A DNA stretch of 64,000 nt from Desulfosarcina ovata subsp. ovata (GTDB lineage Bacteria; Desulfobacterota; Desulfobacteria; Desulfobacterales; Desulfosarcinaceae): positions 3,224,001 to 3,288,000 of the forward strand of contig NZ_AP021879.1 in the NCBI RefSeq assembly GCF_009689005.1, read 5' to 3'. This document shows positions 16,551 to 26,389 of the stretch, one piece after another (the stretch's first letter is position 1; the number at the start of each line of letters is the position of its first letter). The translations under genes were made by a program, and so were the position numbers. The notes under the pieces were generated by a model. That model did no database searches. It was not told the origin of the DNA and saw only the letters and a list, made by a program, of their open reading frames with translations.

Positions 16551-18023
16551 TTAGGGGCAAGCTTCAAATGTTCCTCGATTCAGTTGTAGCAAGTGTTCCA
16601 GCATATTATCCCAACGCCCGCAAAGTAATGTGCTCCTGAGAAAAAGCATGACCTCAGCGGTCTCACGCTTCCAAAAAATACCCGGCGCTTTCAACCGAAG
16701 ATTGATCACGCGACGTATCGCGCTTTCAACACAACCGCTGCCGGTCGGCAGATTTAATAACCGAAAGGCCGCATACTGCATGCGGCGGAGATTTTTCACA
16801 AAGTAATTGTTGAACTTGTTCAATGCTTTCTTTAGCTTCGACGGATACGTGATGTACTGACGAATCTGATTTCGGATTTCCATCAAATTTCCTTGCCATA
16901 ACAGGTCCTTCCAATTCTTGAGAATCGCCGTTCGCTCTTTGGCTTCAAGGGTTTTGGGAAGATGATCCGCGACAATATGCAAATTCTGTTTGGCATGGGT
17001 ATAGTCGATCACTTGGAAACACGTCTTGGCTTCAAGCTTTTCTGCCAGTGAGGAAAATCGTTTCCAATATCTGCGATCGCCATCCGCGCAGAAAATTACT
17101 CCGTCGGCCTGGTCAACGCCGATTTGACGAAGATAATCTTCCAATAATTCAAACGCACCGTTGATGTCGGCCATCGTGGCATCGTAAAGCGGGGCAATTT
17201 CCTTGATCGGATTTGCCTGGGCGTCGAGCCATTGAATAACGATTTGTGTCGGCTCCCGCCAGTCGGAATAATATCCTCTCCGTTTTTGATGGGAAGCCAA
17301 CCGCCCCTTTTTGGTCCGGCGTTCACGAAGGCGGCCACCATCAATGCACACGAACAAAACGCGGCCGGTTACATGGTCATTTTCCGATAATGTTATCCGA
17401 TGCCGATTCTCCATGGAGCGATTGCCCATGTGCATACACAACCGCCGGATCGTTTTAATATCCATGTCGATGCCAACAGAAGACAAGGTCCGATTGGCAA
17501 TCTCAAATGACGGACACAATAAGCTTGCCTGAACAGACGCCGATGCCAAAACAGCGCTGCAACGATCCATAAAACCCAGATAGGCCAACCCCAGGTGAAT
17601 ACCGCTTTTCGGTTTCCGTTTCTTCCTTTTACGACCACGGCGAGATTTCGGAAGCGCTTTGGCAAAATAAGGGGATTCAATCGGTAGCGATCGGCCGGAT
17701 AAAAGCCGAATGCTGGTGGGTTTGAATCCCTTGAAGCGAAATCCGAGTTTTGCTGCCAGCTTTTTTACGGCTTTAAAAAAACATGGATCGGAAAACAGAT
17801 TTTCAATGGAAGATACAATCAAGTCCTCAATTGTGGAGAAGAGGGCTGTGCGCAGATCGATGATCAGCCGGTTGGCATCGGAATGTGTCTGGAAATTGGA
17901 AAGGGTTTCATCAATGGTCCGTTGCAGCTTTTGAATATCGACAGTGGTCTCCATGGCTCGCCTCGCAGATAGCAGGTTCTCGAATGCCTGCCGTGCAAGT
18001 AGCGAAGCTTCAGCCTGCGGCAC
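16551..18023 (-). CDS. large transposase of the DruA-carrying IS, copy 2
   Basis: Identical in protein sequence to the product at 14148-15620: 490 residues, ISKra4/ISLre2-like, GTG start inside the DruA-like gene, probable catalytic residues in the FVCIDGG, FCADGDRR and GSGCVESA stretches. Intact. Confidence 0.8.
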   Translation of the reverse strand: MPQAEASLLARQAFENLLSARRAMETTVDIQKLQRTIDETLSNFQTHSDANRLIIDLRTALFSTIEDLIVSSIENLFSDPCFFKAVKKLAAKLGFRFKGFKPTSIRLLSGRSLPIESPYFAKALPKSRRGRKRKKRKPKSGIHLGLAYLGFMDRCSAVLASASVQASLLCPSFEIANRTLSSVGIDMDIKTIRRLCMHMGNRSMENRHRITLSENDHVTGRVLFVCIDGGRLRERRTKKGRLASHQKRRGYYSDWREPTQIVIQWLDAQANPIKEIAPLYDATMADINGAFELLEDYLRQIGVDQADGVIFCADGDRRYWKRFSSLAEKLEAKTCFQVIDYTHAKQNLHIVADHLPKTLEAKERTAILKNWKDLLWQGNLMEIRNQIRQYITYPSKLKKALNKFNNYFVKNLRRMQYAAFRLLNLPTGSGCVESAIRRVINLRLKAPGIFWKRETAEVMLFLRSTLLCGRWDNMLEHLLQLNRGTFEACP

Positions 18024-18882
18024 ATAAGCGCTTTTTGAAATCGGCTGTCAACGGATAAACGTACAGGTCTTTGACCGGCACCTTCAACTTTCGATAGCGA
18101 TCTTGACGGCTGCGGCCTTTGGTTTGCCCCAATTTTAGCCAGTTGGCAGCCTGATAACAGGTCCCTTCAAAGCGGGAACGATCGACGAAGGTTTCGACCA
18201 GGCACAAATCGTGACCATAGCGCGTGGACCAATCGGACCGCAACCGCCTGAGACAAGCGCCCAGAATGAAACTGGCCAAGTTGGGAATGCGAACCCAGGG
18301 TAGAATCAAAAACCGGGTGTTGTTGGTCAACAGCTTCAGATTCCCTTGGCGTGTAGCCACGTTCCATCCGATGTAACGGTCTCGTGGTGTTGTTTTCCAG
18401 GCTGCCGATCCAAAAAGCAGGCAGGCCAGGGGCCTTTCGTGGCGATCATAGACCATATACTTCATATGCTCGCCAACGTGACCCCGGCACCCCAAATAAT
18501 GGTAGCGATCCATTAGACAATGAAAAAGGTGATCGTTGTCTGAACGGCCACTGACCATGATGATTTCAACAGGACGAAGATCGTCCAGCACTCCCTCGAT
18601 GGGGTCGCGACGATGAGGCATGTCAGGTATCTGCCGGGAATGATTTCCCGGTCGCAACGGTGGCGGCAGCACGATGAACTGGCGTTGTTCTAGCTTACGC
18701 AACATTGAACGGCAGGCAATATCTTTGGGCTGACCTTTATCGGTGCGCCAATTCCACATTCGGCACAGTTCGATGGATAACCGACTGCGGTGCCAATCCG
18801 GATTGTCGGCCATCAGCCGACGAATCAGTTCAATATCTTCGGAAAATAATTTGCGCCCCTGAATGGTCATGCTCTCACTCAT
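18010..18882 (-). CDS. DUF4338 (DruA-like) protein of the IS, copy 2
   Basis: Identical in protein sequence to the product at 13289-14161: 290 residues, DUF4338/DruA family, ATG with AAGGTG 6 nt upstream, overlapping the transposase gene by 14 nt. Intact. Confidence 0.85.
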   Translation of the reverse strand: MSESMTIQGRKLFSEDIELIRRLMADNPDWHRSRLSIELCRMWNWRTDKGQPKDIACRSMLRKLEQRQFIVLPPPLRPGNHSRQIPDMPHRRDPIEGVLDDLRPVEIIMVSGRSDNDHLFHCLMDRYHYLGCRGHVGEHMKYMVYDRHERPLACLLFGSAAWKTTPRDRYIGWNVATRQGNLKLLTNNTRFLILPWVRIPNLASFILGACLRRLRSDWSTRYGHDLCLVETFVDRSRFEGTCYQAANWLKLGQTKGRSRQDRYRKLKVPVKDLYVYPLTADFKKRLCAAG

Positions 18883-19004
18883 GGACGACACCTTATCGAA
18901 GATAGCGTTTTGAGTCCAGCTTTATTTTTCAAAGAGCGAGAAAATCGGTACCATTACGCCTGTTAGTAAATTTGCCCCAATTTGGGTTTACACCCCTATC
19001 CAAA

Positions 19005-20431
19005 TCGAAATCAAGAGAACAGAATTTCGGGAGTCAGGCAAGCACGCAGCTATCACTGCTGAAGCCATTGCAGATGCCATTTCAAAGATGATTTTGCATA
19101 GACCCCAAGAAAAACCGAAACAGACGTCTTCGGACAGCGCTGACCAAAATGGAATCATCCAGCAAATCAGGGCTGGTGATATTGACCTCGACAAAGATAA
19201 GTTCAAGGTGAGGATTGATGAAATTGGTTCCGACTCAGTCGAATTCCATCAGTTGGTCGAATCGATCCGAAAAAACGGCATTTTGAATAATATCATCGTC
19301 AAGAAGTATAGCGACAATAGTGGAAAACCGTATCAGCTGATATCTGGCTTCCGTAGGATAACAGCGCTAAAAGCATCGAAAGATGATCCAGCTAGTTTCG
19401 AGGATGAACTCATCTGGGCAAGGGTTCTGGATGCCACGGTATCGGACGATGACGCATACCGGATCAGCTTCACGGAAAATCTGGCCAGGAAAGATCTGTC
19501 CTTGTGGGAGATTGCCCAAGCCTGCGCCGAGATAAAGAAAAAAATGGGGGGAGCTGGAAAGGTCAAGGGTGACATCGACGATTACATTGCCAGTTTGATT
19601 CAGAAAGATAAAAGGACTGTGCGACGCTACCTGAAGCTGGCATCAATTCAAGATGAGAAAATCAAGGCAGCGGTCCATTCCGGAAATATTTCACCTACTA
19701 TGGCCCTTGAAATAGGGAAAAAAGATTTAGTGAAAGACGATCCTATAAATATTTCAGCCTTGCTGGATTATCTCGGTGCTCACCCCAAAACAACCAGGCA
19801 ATTTGAAAAGGCCTATGGCAATCTTGAATATTGTTGCGACAAATCAAAAATGTCCCTGGCTGCCGTACTGGAATGCAAAAACGCGGACGGATTCCTTTCC
19901 TTGAAAAAGAAGGAGTTTGAAAAGCGCGTTGAACACTTGCGCGGAAAGACAGGCAAGGAATACCCTGATATCCTTAAAGGTAAAGCTGGATCTCTGGTCA
20001 AAGATGCCAGTGAAATCGATGCTGACTTGGAAAGAAAGAAAGCCGGAAAAGAATTTCAAAACAAGAATAAAGATATCGTCGATAGAGTCCAAGAAGCCTT
20101 CCACAAATCAGATATCGATGGAGAATTCAAAATCAAACCAGCCTTAGCCTCAGGGAAAAATCAAATCACGGTGACCATCACGGTGCCAAAAGATCAGATT
20201 TGGCAAGCGTTTGATGCTGCGTCAAGGGCTAAGAATACGCCAGTGGCAAAGGTCATTCAAAAAACCCAACCGAAAGCACCTGCCGAAAAAAATATATCGC
20301 CAGTTTCCAGTACAGGTGAAAATCCAGAGTCTGCTCCTGCAGTTGAACCAGCAATAAAAAACGAATGCCAAGAAAACCCTAATATTCCACGACAAAGCCG
20401 GGCTCGCCCTTACCAGACAGACAAAAATTGA
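19005..20431 (+). pseudogene. FGase-ParB fusion gene, ParB-like C-terminal part
   Basis: The distal 475 codons of the gene begun at 15834. The first ~25 codons finish the FGase-like domain (IKRTEFRESGKHAAITAEAI). A ParB N-terminal-type domain follows (IRAGDIDLDKDKFKVRID..., LVESIRKNGILNNIIVKKY, YQLISGFRRITALK, SFTENLARKDLSLWEIAQAC) and then a ParB helix-turn-helix (YIASLIQKDKRTVRRYLKLA). The C-terminal ~200 residues are charged and probably coiled-coil. A shorter product could start at the ATG of MILHRPQEKPK (19088), so the ParB part alone might still be made. No ParA gene adjoins it. The fusion of these two domains is unusual. Confidence 0.75.
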
Positions 20432-20479
20432 TAGCCACAATTTTCTTTTTATTTTTTATTTAAGTTTTAAGGATTAATA

Positions 20480-21757
20480 ATGAAAACAAAAGATAAATTT
20501 TATGTATTATTATTATTATTTTGCTTAATTGGATGTGCTGAGAAAGACAATGATAGCTTGGTTATTTTACTTCCAAAAAATAATTTTATTTCATTATATG
20601 GTGAAGATATTGATTTTGAATCATATGATGAAAATGGAGAAGAGATAATTAGTTCAGTTGAATGGAGTTCGAATATTGATGGAATAATTGGTAGTAATTC
20701 TAAATGTACCTATAATAATCTTTCTATCGGTGATCACATAATAACTGCAACTTTAATAACTAACGATGGAAGTATTATTTCAGATTCAATAAGTATTAAT
20801 ATCGAAGAAATGACATGGGCTAAATATTATAAAAAACATAGAAATTTGAGTTCTAGAATAAATAATTATTCTATTGAAGAAAAGAAAATTGAACTTTTGC
20901 TTAAAACAACAAAAAACTTAGAAAGAAAAAATTTGAGTGGATTAGATCTTTCAAATAGAAACTTTAGAGGGGTTTCTTTTGAAGGCGCTTTTATGGTTCA
21001 CTCTAATTTCTCAAATTCTGATTTTAGAAATGCAAATCTTCATAATGCAATTATCGAGAATTCGAATTTTTCGAACGCTACAATAAAGAATGCCAATATC
21101 CTTGGAATTAGTTTTGAAAATGTAAATCTATCTAAAGTTGATTTGAGGCACTTAAACTTAAGAAATTATAACATGAAAAATGCAAATATGACTGGATGCA
21201 ACCTTTTTAAAACAATATTGTCAGGTGCAAATTTACAAAGAGCAATACTCAGAGGAGCAAATCTTAAGCAAACTATATTGATAAATACTGACCTGTTCGG
21301 TTCAGATCTTTCATATTCTATTATTGATCGTTCTGAAATTTCAAAAGCAAATTTTGAAAAAGCAAAGTTTATAGGATCTCATATAATTAATACGTATTTA
21401 TCTGAAAGCGTATTAAAGTATACTGATTTTAGAAAATCTACTTTAGAGAATATAGACATGAGCAATACAAATATTAGCGGTTCGAATTTATCCAACTTAG
21501 ACTTAAGGTCCGTTAAATTACACAGCTCAAATTTTACAAATTGCAATCTTTCAAACGCTAATTTAAGTAACACAAACATCAATGAATCAGTTTTAGTGAA
21601 TACAAATTTAAGCGATGCAATACTACAAAATGCAAAATTAAATCGGGTTGACTTTAATAAAGCAAATATAAAAAATACGAATTTTACGAACGCCGACCTA
21701 ACGAATTCATTTAACTTAGAAAATTCAATAAACGTATCAACAGCAATTGGACTTTGA
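20480..21757 (+). CDS. pentapeptide-repeat lipoprotein
   Basis: A 425-residue protein with a lipoprotein signal (LLLLFCLIGC, Cys about 19). Residues ~30-115 look like an Ig/PKD-type beta domain (SVEWSSNIDGIIGSN...). Residues ~150-415 are pentapeptide repeats, A(N/D)LxX type (LSGANLQRAILRGANLKQTI, NLSNANLSNTNINESV), forming a right-handed quadrilateral beta-helix. The gene is strongly AT-rich compared with the 5' neighbour, and so is the next gene, suggesting that both came in together from a low-GC source. AAGGATT precedes the start. Function unknown; a surface or periplasmic scaffold is likely. Confidence 0.8.
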   Translation: MKTKDKFYVLLLLFCLIGCAEKDNDSLVILLPKNNFISLYGEDIDFESYDENGEEIISSVEWSSNIDGIIGSNSKCTYNNLSIGDHIITATLITNDGSIISDSISINIEEMTWAKYYKKHRNLSSRINNYSIEEKKIELLLKTTKNLERKNLSGLDLSNRNFRGVSFEGAFMVHSNFSNSDFRNANLHNAIIENSNFSNATIKNANILGISFENVNLSKVDLRHLNLRNYNMKNANMTGCNLFKTILSGANLQRAILRGANLKQTILINTDLFGSDLSYSIIDRSEISKANFEKAKFIGSHIINTYLSESVLKYTDFRKSTLENIDMSNTNISGSNLSNLDLRSVKLHSSNFTNCNLSNANLSNTNINESVLVNTNLSDAILQNAKLNRVDFNKANIKNTNFTNADLTNSFNLENSINVSTAIGL

Positions 21758-21800
21758 AAATGAAATATAATTAATATTACTCTTCATCCGGAGGTTTGGT

Positions 21801-22646
21801 ATGATGATTTTTGCAATTAAATTATCTATCGCTGAATATTCCAAAAAATTAATTTATATTAGCTTAATTATATTCCTTTTAAGTGCAGATAGTTCATTTT
21901 CTTATGACTATTGCATCATACTTAAAAATGGAAAAATTATTTTAGCTGACGACCATTGGGAGGAAGATGGAAAAAAAATAATAGAGATTGATGGGAAAGA
22001 AATTACTTTGGGAAAATATGCCATTGAAAAAATTATAGATCCTGAAAAGCATGAATATTCTAATAATACAAATGATGATTCAAAATATAATAGCGATCTA
22101 TACTCATATGAATCTGATGGAGGAATTTTATATTTAAACGATAACAGGAAATATACTGTTCGCAAATCGTGGGTTGAAGGATCAAATATCGCTTTTTTGA
22201 TTAAGAATAAAATTATTTATTTTAGCCCAAATAAAATTAGATCTTTTAAATGTAATGAAAATGGATTAAAAAGTACAAATGTTGAAGATACATATTATGG
22301 AAGTATGAAAGATGAAACTTTCAATAATAGTGCGAATAAATCAAAAAAAAGCAATTCAAGTTATGTTCAAAATATGCAAATAAAAAAACTTGAATCACAA
22401 ATTGAAAGACAAAAGAATAAAATGCATAATGCTATGAATCATTCTGATTATTGTAATTCTGAAGTTCAAAAATATCATAGCTTAAGTTATTCAAGTTCTT
22501 CAGAATCTATGAGAGCAAAATACGAAAGCTATAGAGTAATATGGATGGAAAGAGATCGTTCAGCTAAAGCAAGGTTCGCAAGAGAACAGATCGAGCTAAA
22601 CAAACTTGAAAAGGAGCTTTACCTACTAAAAAAAAGAAATCAATAA
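21801..22646 (+). CDS. AT-rich secreted protein with C-terminal coiled coil
   Basis: A 281-residue protein with a hydrophobic segment at about 14-34 (KLIYISLIIFLLSADSSFS), a probable signal peptide. Residues ~36-60 (YDYCIILKNGKIILADDHWE) and ~105-145 (GGILYLNDNRKYTVRKSWVE) look like two copies of a short beta motif of the LKNGxxIxaddwweegdkI kind often seen in secreted proteins of unknown role. Residues ~190-280 are charged and helical (IKKLESQIERQKNKMHNAMN, NKLEKELYLLKKRNQ), a likely coiled coil. GGAGG lies 8 nt before the ATG. It follows the pentapeptide gene by 43 bp and is probably co-transcribed. I do not recognise the protein. Confidence 0.7.
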   Translation: MMIFAIKLSIAEYSKKLIYISLIIFLLSADSSFSYDYCIILKNGKIILADDHWEEDGKKIIEIDGKEITLGKYAIEKIIDPEKHEYSNNTNDDSKYNSDLYSYESDGGILYLNDNRKYTVRKSWVEGSNIAFLIKNKIIYFSPNKIRSFKCNENGLKSTNVEDTYYGSMKDETFNNSANKSKKSNSSYVQNMQIKKLESQIERQKNKMHNAMNHSDYCNSEVQKYHSLSYSSSSESMRAKYESYRVIWMERDRSAKARFAREQIELNKLEKELYLLKKRNQ

Positions 22647-23079
22647 TCCCCGCTGAAATCAATCAGCAGGTTAATTGCTTTTACAATTTTAACAACGCCA
22701 TGTTTTTCTAACTCACCTAAAAGGGGTGTCGAAAGTAAGTTTTGTCATTAAAAACAGATTGCATTCTTTTGAGTCGAAGGGCGTGTATCCAAACTCATTC
22801 ACAATTACTGTCAATTATTTATAATGGCTCCGGCCTTTTCCCTGCTTCCAGGATTGCCCAATTGGACAGCGCTGTCCAAACCTGATGGTCAGCGAGGGGT
22901 ATCGTGGTCATGACTATTTTCGGCCCATATTGATAGTGTCAGGGTGGTAAGATATGTGACAGAGACAATACCGCCTGTCACGTTTTATGGGGCTAGGGTA
23001 GGCACCCGCAAACAATTCCTTCTGAACCAGCATCCCGCCTCACCAGCCCACCACCATACCTGATCCAGCCAATTCCATC
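22647..23079. other. Intergenic stretch before the primase remnant
   Basis: No gene is visible in these 430 bp. A short inverted repeat GTGACAG...CTGTCAC lies at about 22957-22982. Base composition changes here from AT-rich to GC-rich. Confidence 0.4.
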
Positions 23080-24931
23080 TTGACACACTCACCCGTTATT
23101 CCCGATTATTCCGCCATGCCATCCCACAACGACATTAAAACAGTGGCGTATCTCGATCCGATGCTCAACTATGCCGAAGCCCATCTGGGCATCCGGTTCA
23201 GGCCGACCGAAAAATACCGGTATAGTGCCTTCTGTCCGTTCCATGCGGACACCAAAGACAGCTTCCGCCTGTATGTGGACGGAAACGATGTGGTCCGGTT
23301 TCATTGTTTCGGTGCATGTGGCGGAGACTGGGACATCTATGACGTGATCATGTTGCGGGAAAAATGTTCTTTCCGGCAGGCTCAACGGATTTGGGCGGAT
23401 TATCTGGGATTGAAGGATGTGGAATTTCATAGCGGGCGGAGTCAAAATATTCCAGAGCCTGACGCAGAACCAGAGCCCGATGATAGTGTTGAATTCTTGG
23501 AGCCCGCCGAACCCACCGATCAGACCAAAGCCACGTTGGCCGAGGCTGCCGGCTTCTATAATGAACTGCTTCTTTCTGATTCAGAGAAGTATTCCAAAGT
23601 TCTCACATATCTCGCTCGTAGAGGCCTTGAGAGCCCCATAATCGAACGATTTCAGATTGGCTATAGCCCAAGCCTATATTGACAAGAATTATCTCGGCAG
23701 AGCCCTCATTCGCGGGTTCATGGATCGTTTCGATGCTGACTACCAGACGTTCCAACGCTTCCAGGATGCTTGCCTGGTCCGGCTGCTTAACGACGAGAGT
23801 TCTCGTGCCTATGGATTTTATCTCCAGCAGATCGATTTCACCACGCGGAGCCCTTTCACGCGGAACTATGGCGACTATTTCGCCGGCCGGATCGTGTTTC
23901 CCATACGCAATAACGTTGGCGAGGTCATCGGCATCATCGGCAGACGGCCAGACAATCGCGGCGTTCGCTGGCTCAAACAGCAGGCCGGTGAAGGTGCCAT
24001 CACCACAAAAAGCTGGCTCTACGGCATCGACAAGGCATATCGCTTCATCAAGCAATACAGAACGGTGATCCTGGTGGAGGGGATCTTCGACTATTTCGCC
24101 TTTTATCGCCTGTTGCAGGACCAGGGCCGGCCGGTGGTGGTGTCCACGTTGGGTTCCTATCTTTCCGCCGAAGCGATGGGCATTTTCAAACAGCTTGGGG
24201 TGGAGCACTTTATCGTTGCCTATGACTGGGACGAAGCCGGCCGCAAAGGGATCGAACGGATCGCGGCTGAGGTCGGTGGCACGGTCTATTACCTGGGTGG
24301 CATGCAACCCGGACAAGATCCAGCGGAAAAGCTGAAACCCATGGTCGGCTCCATCAACGGATTTTCACTCAGGCACCTGATGGCTTCAGCAAAGAAGCAT
24401 CAACCCGCCACGGACAAGCCCATCCACATGTCATTTATTTCTTGTGGGCCGCCGGATAAACGGGAAACGATTTTCAGCCCGGCCGAAGCGGAAGCACCTG
24501 CTTGGTGGCCCGAGGAGGCCTCACCAACGGAGTTTTATTACCGCGTGGCCGACTTTCTACCGCTGCTTTCCTACGCCCACGGAAATAAAGCCATGCTGGA
24601 TCAAACAATCAACGAAATCACAGGACGCCTGGAGTACCGGCCCACAGAGCCACCAGGGGAAGCGTTTTTCACCATCCCGGCTAATTTCCTGCGGACGGAG
24701 GCCTACACTGATCTGGGGCCGGCACTGATCCTCTGGTTGAGGCTGGTCATCGAACAGCAAACGAAAAAGCGTAGGGTCCGGCAGACTGACTCTACGTTGG
24801 CTGAGTGGTTAGGGACGAGCAGACGAACCATCACAACCTACAAGCGTATGCTTCAGGATCTGGAATATCTCAACATAAACACTTCAGTCAGACCACAGCG
24901 ACTGTCTGTGCGGTACTTTCCCAAGCACTGA
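23080..24931 (+). pseudogene. CHC2 zinc-finger/TOPRIM primase, frameshifted
   Basis: A DnaG-type primase of mobile elements, broken into two frames. Frame 1 (23080-23682) has the CHC2 zinc finger (CPFHADTKDSF...FHCFGACGG) and ends ERFQIGYSPSLY. Frame 2 (from about 23657 to 24931) continues with AYIDKNYLGRALIRGFMDRF, a TOPRIM domain (VILVEGIFDYFAFYRLL, FIVAYDWDEAGRKG) and a C-terminal winged-helix-like part (LAEWLGTSRRTITTYKRMLQ). Deleting one C from the CCC at 23667-23669 restores GYSQAYIDKNY, so the break is a single-base change (mutation or sequencing error). Such primases occur on plasmids, ICEs and phages. Start TTG at 23080 or ATG at 23116. Confidence 0.75.
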
Positions 24932-24995
24932 TCAACTGGTCTCTGCCATGGTGGTTTATGCTTTCGCACTGCTCACTGACAAACCTTCACCCAGC

Positions 24996-25125
24996 GGCGT
25001 TTACTTAAAGGGTAAATGAACACTAAAAATCGTGAGTATACGTTAATATTTCAGTCTGTTATGTGATATTTAGACCAAATATAGTGGGAAATGCGAAATG
25101 CAGGAAAAGCCGACTTTCTGCAAAC
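24996..25125 (+). repeat. Dispersed repeat, copy 1
   Basis: Begins GGCGTTTACTTAAAGGGTAA and contains TAGTGGGAAATGCGAA at about 25082. Related copies are at 25877 and 32327. Copies share the head, a central GACCAAA-like part and the GGGAAATGCGAA block, but differ in the spacer. Confidence 0.65.
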
Positions 25126-25153
25126 AAGCCAGCAACGTGGGAATTGAGCCTTG

Positions 25154-25408
25154 CTATTTTTTGTCCCCGGGACCGCCCCAGAAGAACGGGTTGCAGGCAA
25201 CCTCCCACAAGTAGCCGTCGGGATCCTTGAAATAGCCCTGGTAACCGCCCCAGGAGGCCTTTTGTGGCGGCTTAATCAGTTGGTTGACCGCTTTCGCAAC
25301 GATTTGGACAACGTCCGCCTCTGAGGCCACGTTGTGAGAAAGTGTGACGCCAGGAAAGCTGTTTCCCCCATATGAAACGCTGGCATTTTCGGCAAGTAAT
25401 TTACGGTC
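25154..25408 (-). pseudogene. C-terminal fragment of a VOC/glyoxalase-type protein
   Basis: Minus-strand frame reading YDRKLLAENASVSYGG, VVQIVAKAVNQLIKPPQKAS, WGGYQGYFKDPDGYLWEVAC and NPFFWGGPGDKK, then a stop. This is the second half of a VOC-superfamily (glyoxalase/bleomycin-resistance) protein with the typical FKDPDGYLWEV metal-ligand strand. The N-terminal half is missing: the frame meets a stop just upstream, next to the 3' end of the CMD gene. Confidence 0.7.
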
Positions 25409-25417
25409 GTATTAGGA

Positions 25418-25771
25418 TTAGCTTCTGGTTATGCCTCGCTCCTGCAAATAATCCGCAACCAGGAGAACCTTGCTCCATGCAAGTGTGCCGCCCATGCTGA
25501 CTGCGACAGAACAGGCTTCGAAAATTTCCGCCGGCTTTGCTCCCAGTTCCAGAGCTTTGGAAGTCTGGGAAAGAACGCAGTCCTTGCAGCCCGCCTGTAT
25601 CGCCACAGCCAGCGACATCAGCCGTTTGGTTTTCAGATCCAAGGCACCATCTCTGTAAACGGCATCTTTGACAGCACCATAGTAAGCTTCAGTGAGGTCT
25701 GGCATTTGTTCCTTGGTCACTTCGAACAGTTCCCACATTTTCTCTTCGTATTGCAGTACGGAATCGCTCAT
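25418..25771 (-). CDS. carboxymuconolactone decarboxylase (AhpD-like) family protein
   Basis: A 117-residue all-helical protein. The core QAGCKDCVLSQTSKALELGA holds the CxxC and the following SxxxxAxxxGA of the AhpD/CMD family, and EIFEACSVAVSMGGTLAW completes the domain. Family members are small oxidoreductases or decarboxylases; the CxxC points to a peroxidase-reductase-type role rather than a decarboxylase. It is intact, in a region of gene fragments, between two copies of a dispersed repeat, and was perhaps acquired as a cassette. Confidence 0.85.
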   Translation of the reverse strand: MSDSVLQYEEKMWELFEVTKEQMPDLTEAYYGAVKDAVYRDGALDLKTKRLMSLAVAIQAGCKDCVLSQTSKALELGAKPAEIFEACSVAVSMGGTLAWSKVLLVADYLQERGITRS

Positions 25772-25876
25772 TCATCGGCCCCCAGGTGTTTGGTCTTTTT
25801 TGTGTGTTCCGCTTCAGCCTTATTCCGCATTCTTGTTACCACCCGTACAAGCACCTGCCAAGGCACAGCACATATC

Positions 25877-26034
25877 GGCGTTTACTTAAAGGGGAAATTT
25901 AGACAGTAAAACGCTAATATACGTAATGGTTACGGTTGTTTCTATCGCATTTTGACCAAACGACCTGTAACCTGCGAATTGGAAGGAAGAACATCTGTTT
26001 TCGCAAAATGGACGGTTTTGATGCTAACACACGG
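25877..26034 (+). repeat. Dispersed repeat, copy 2
   Basis: Starts GGCGTTTACTTAAAGGGGAA and ends near CGGTTTTGATGCTAACAC. Shares both head and tail with copy 3 (32327) and the head with copy 1 (24996). No frame inside. Confidence 0.65.
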
Positions 26035-26389
26035 TAGTTACCGACCACAAAAATATTATCGGCCCAGATGGTGCCGGTGATATGTTAAAATATCACAATT
26101 AGTTGAATAGACGGTATGTTACAGAGTGGCTGTACAAATGACAACTTCGAAAGAATGTGTGATTGTTTGCCATGTATCTGGCGTTCGAGCTAATTGAAGA
26201 TTCTATTTTATAATCTGCAGGACGGAACGAAAAATAAAGGGAAAGGAATTTGATATATCTGTACTGGCTTCCTGAACCGCCAAAACCCTGCCCGGAGCCG
26301 AGACGCGAGAAAAATTGGCAGACTGCCGATGGGCTGATTGGCGGGATTCCGCGCTGACTACTGGGGGGGCACATAGGGTGACGACTCTG
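26035..26389. other. Intergenic stretch without visible gene
   Basis: I see no coding frame with a recognisable product, no strong hairpin and no terminal repeats in these 355 bp between the dispersed repeat and the peptidase-like gene. Confidence 0.4.

Larger units (their letters stand above)
16528..19004 (-). mobile_element. DruA-carrying two-gene insertion sequence, copy 2 (inverted)
   Basis: The element is 16537-18995 (2459 bp), the same length as copy 1 and in the opposite orientation, with identical protein products. CTATCCAAA stands at 16528-16536 and at 18996-19004 as the target duplication (9 bp here, 8 bp for copy 1). It interrupts an FGase-ParB fusion gene. Identity of the copies and the intact target halves indicate recent transposition. 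Confidence 0.9.
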
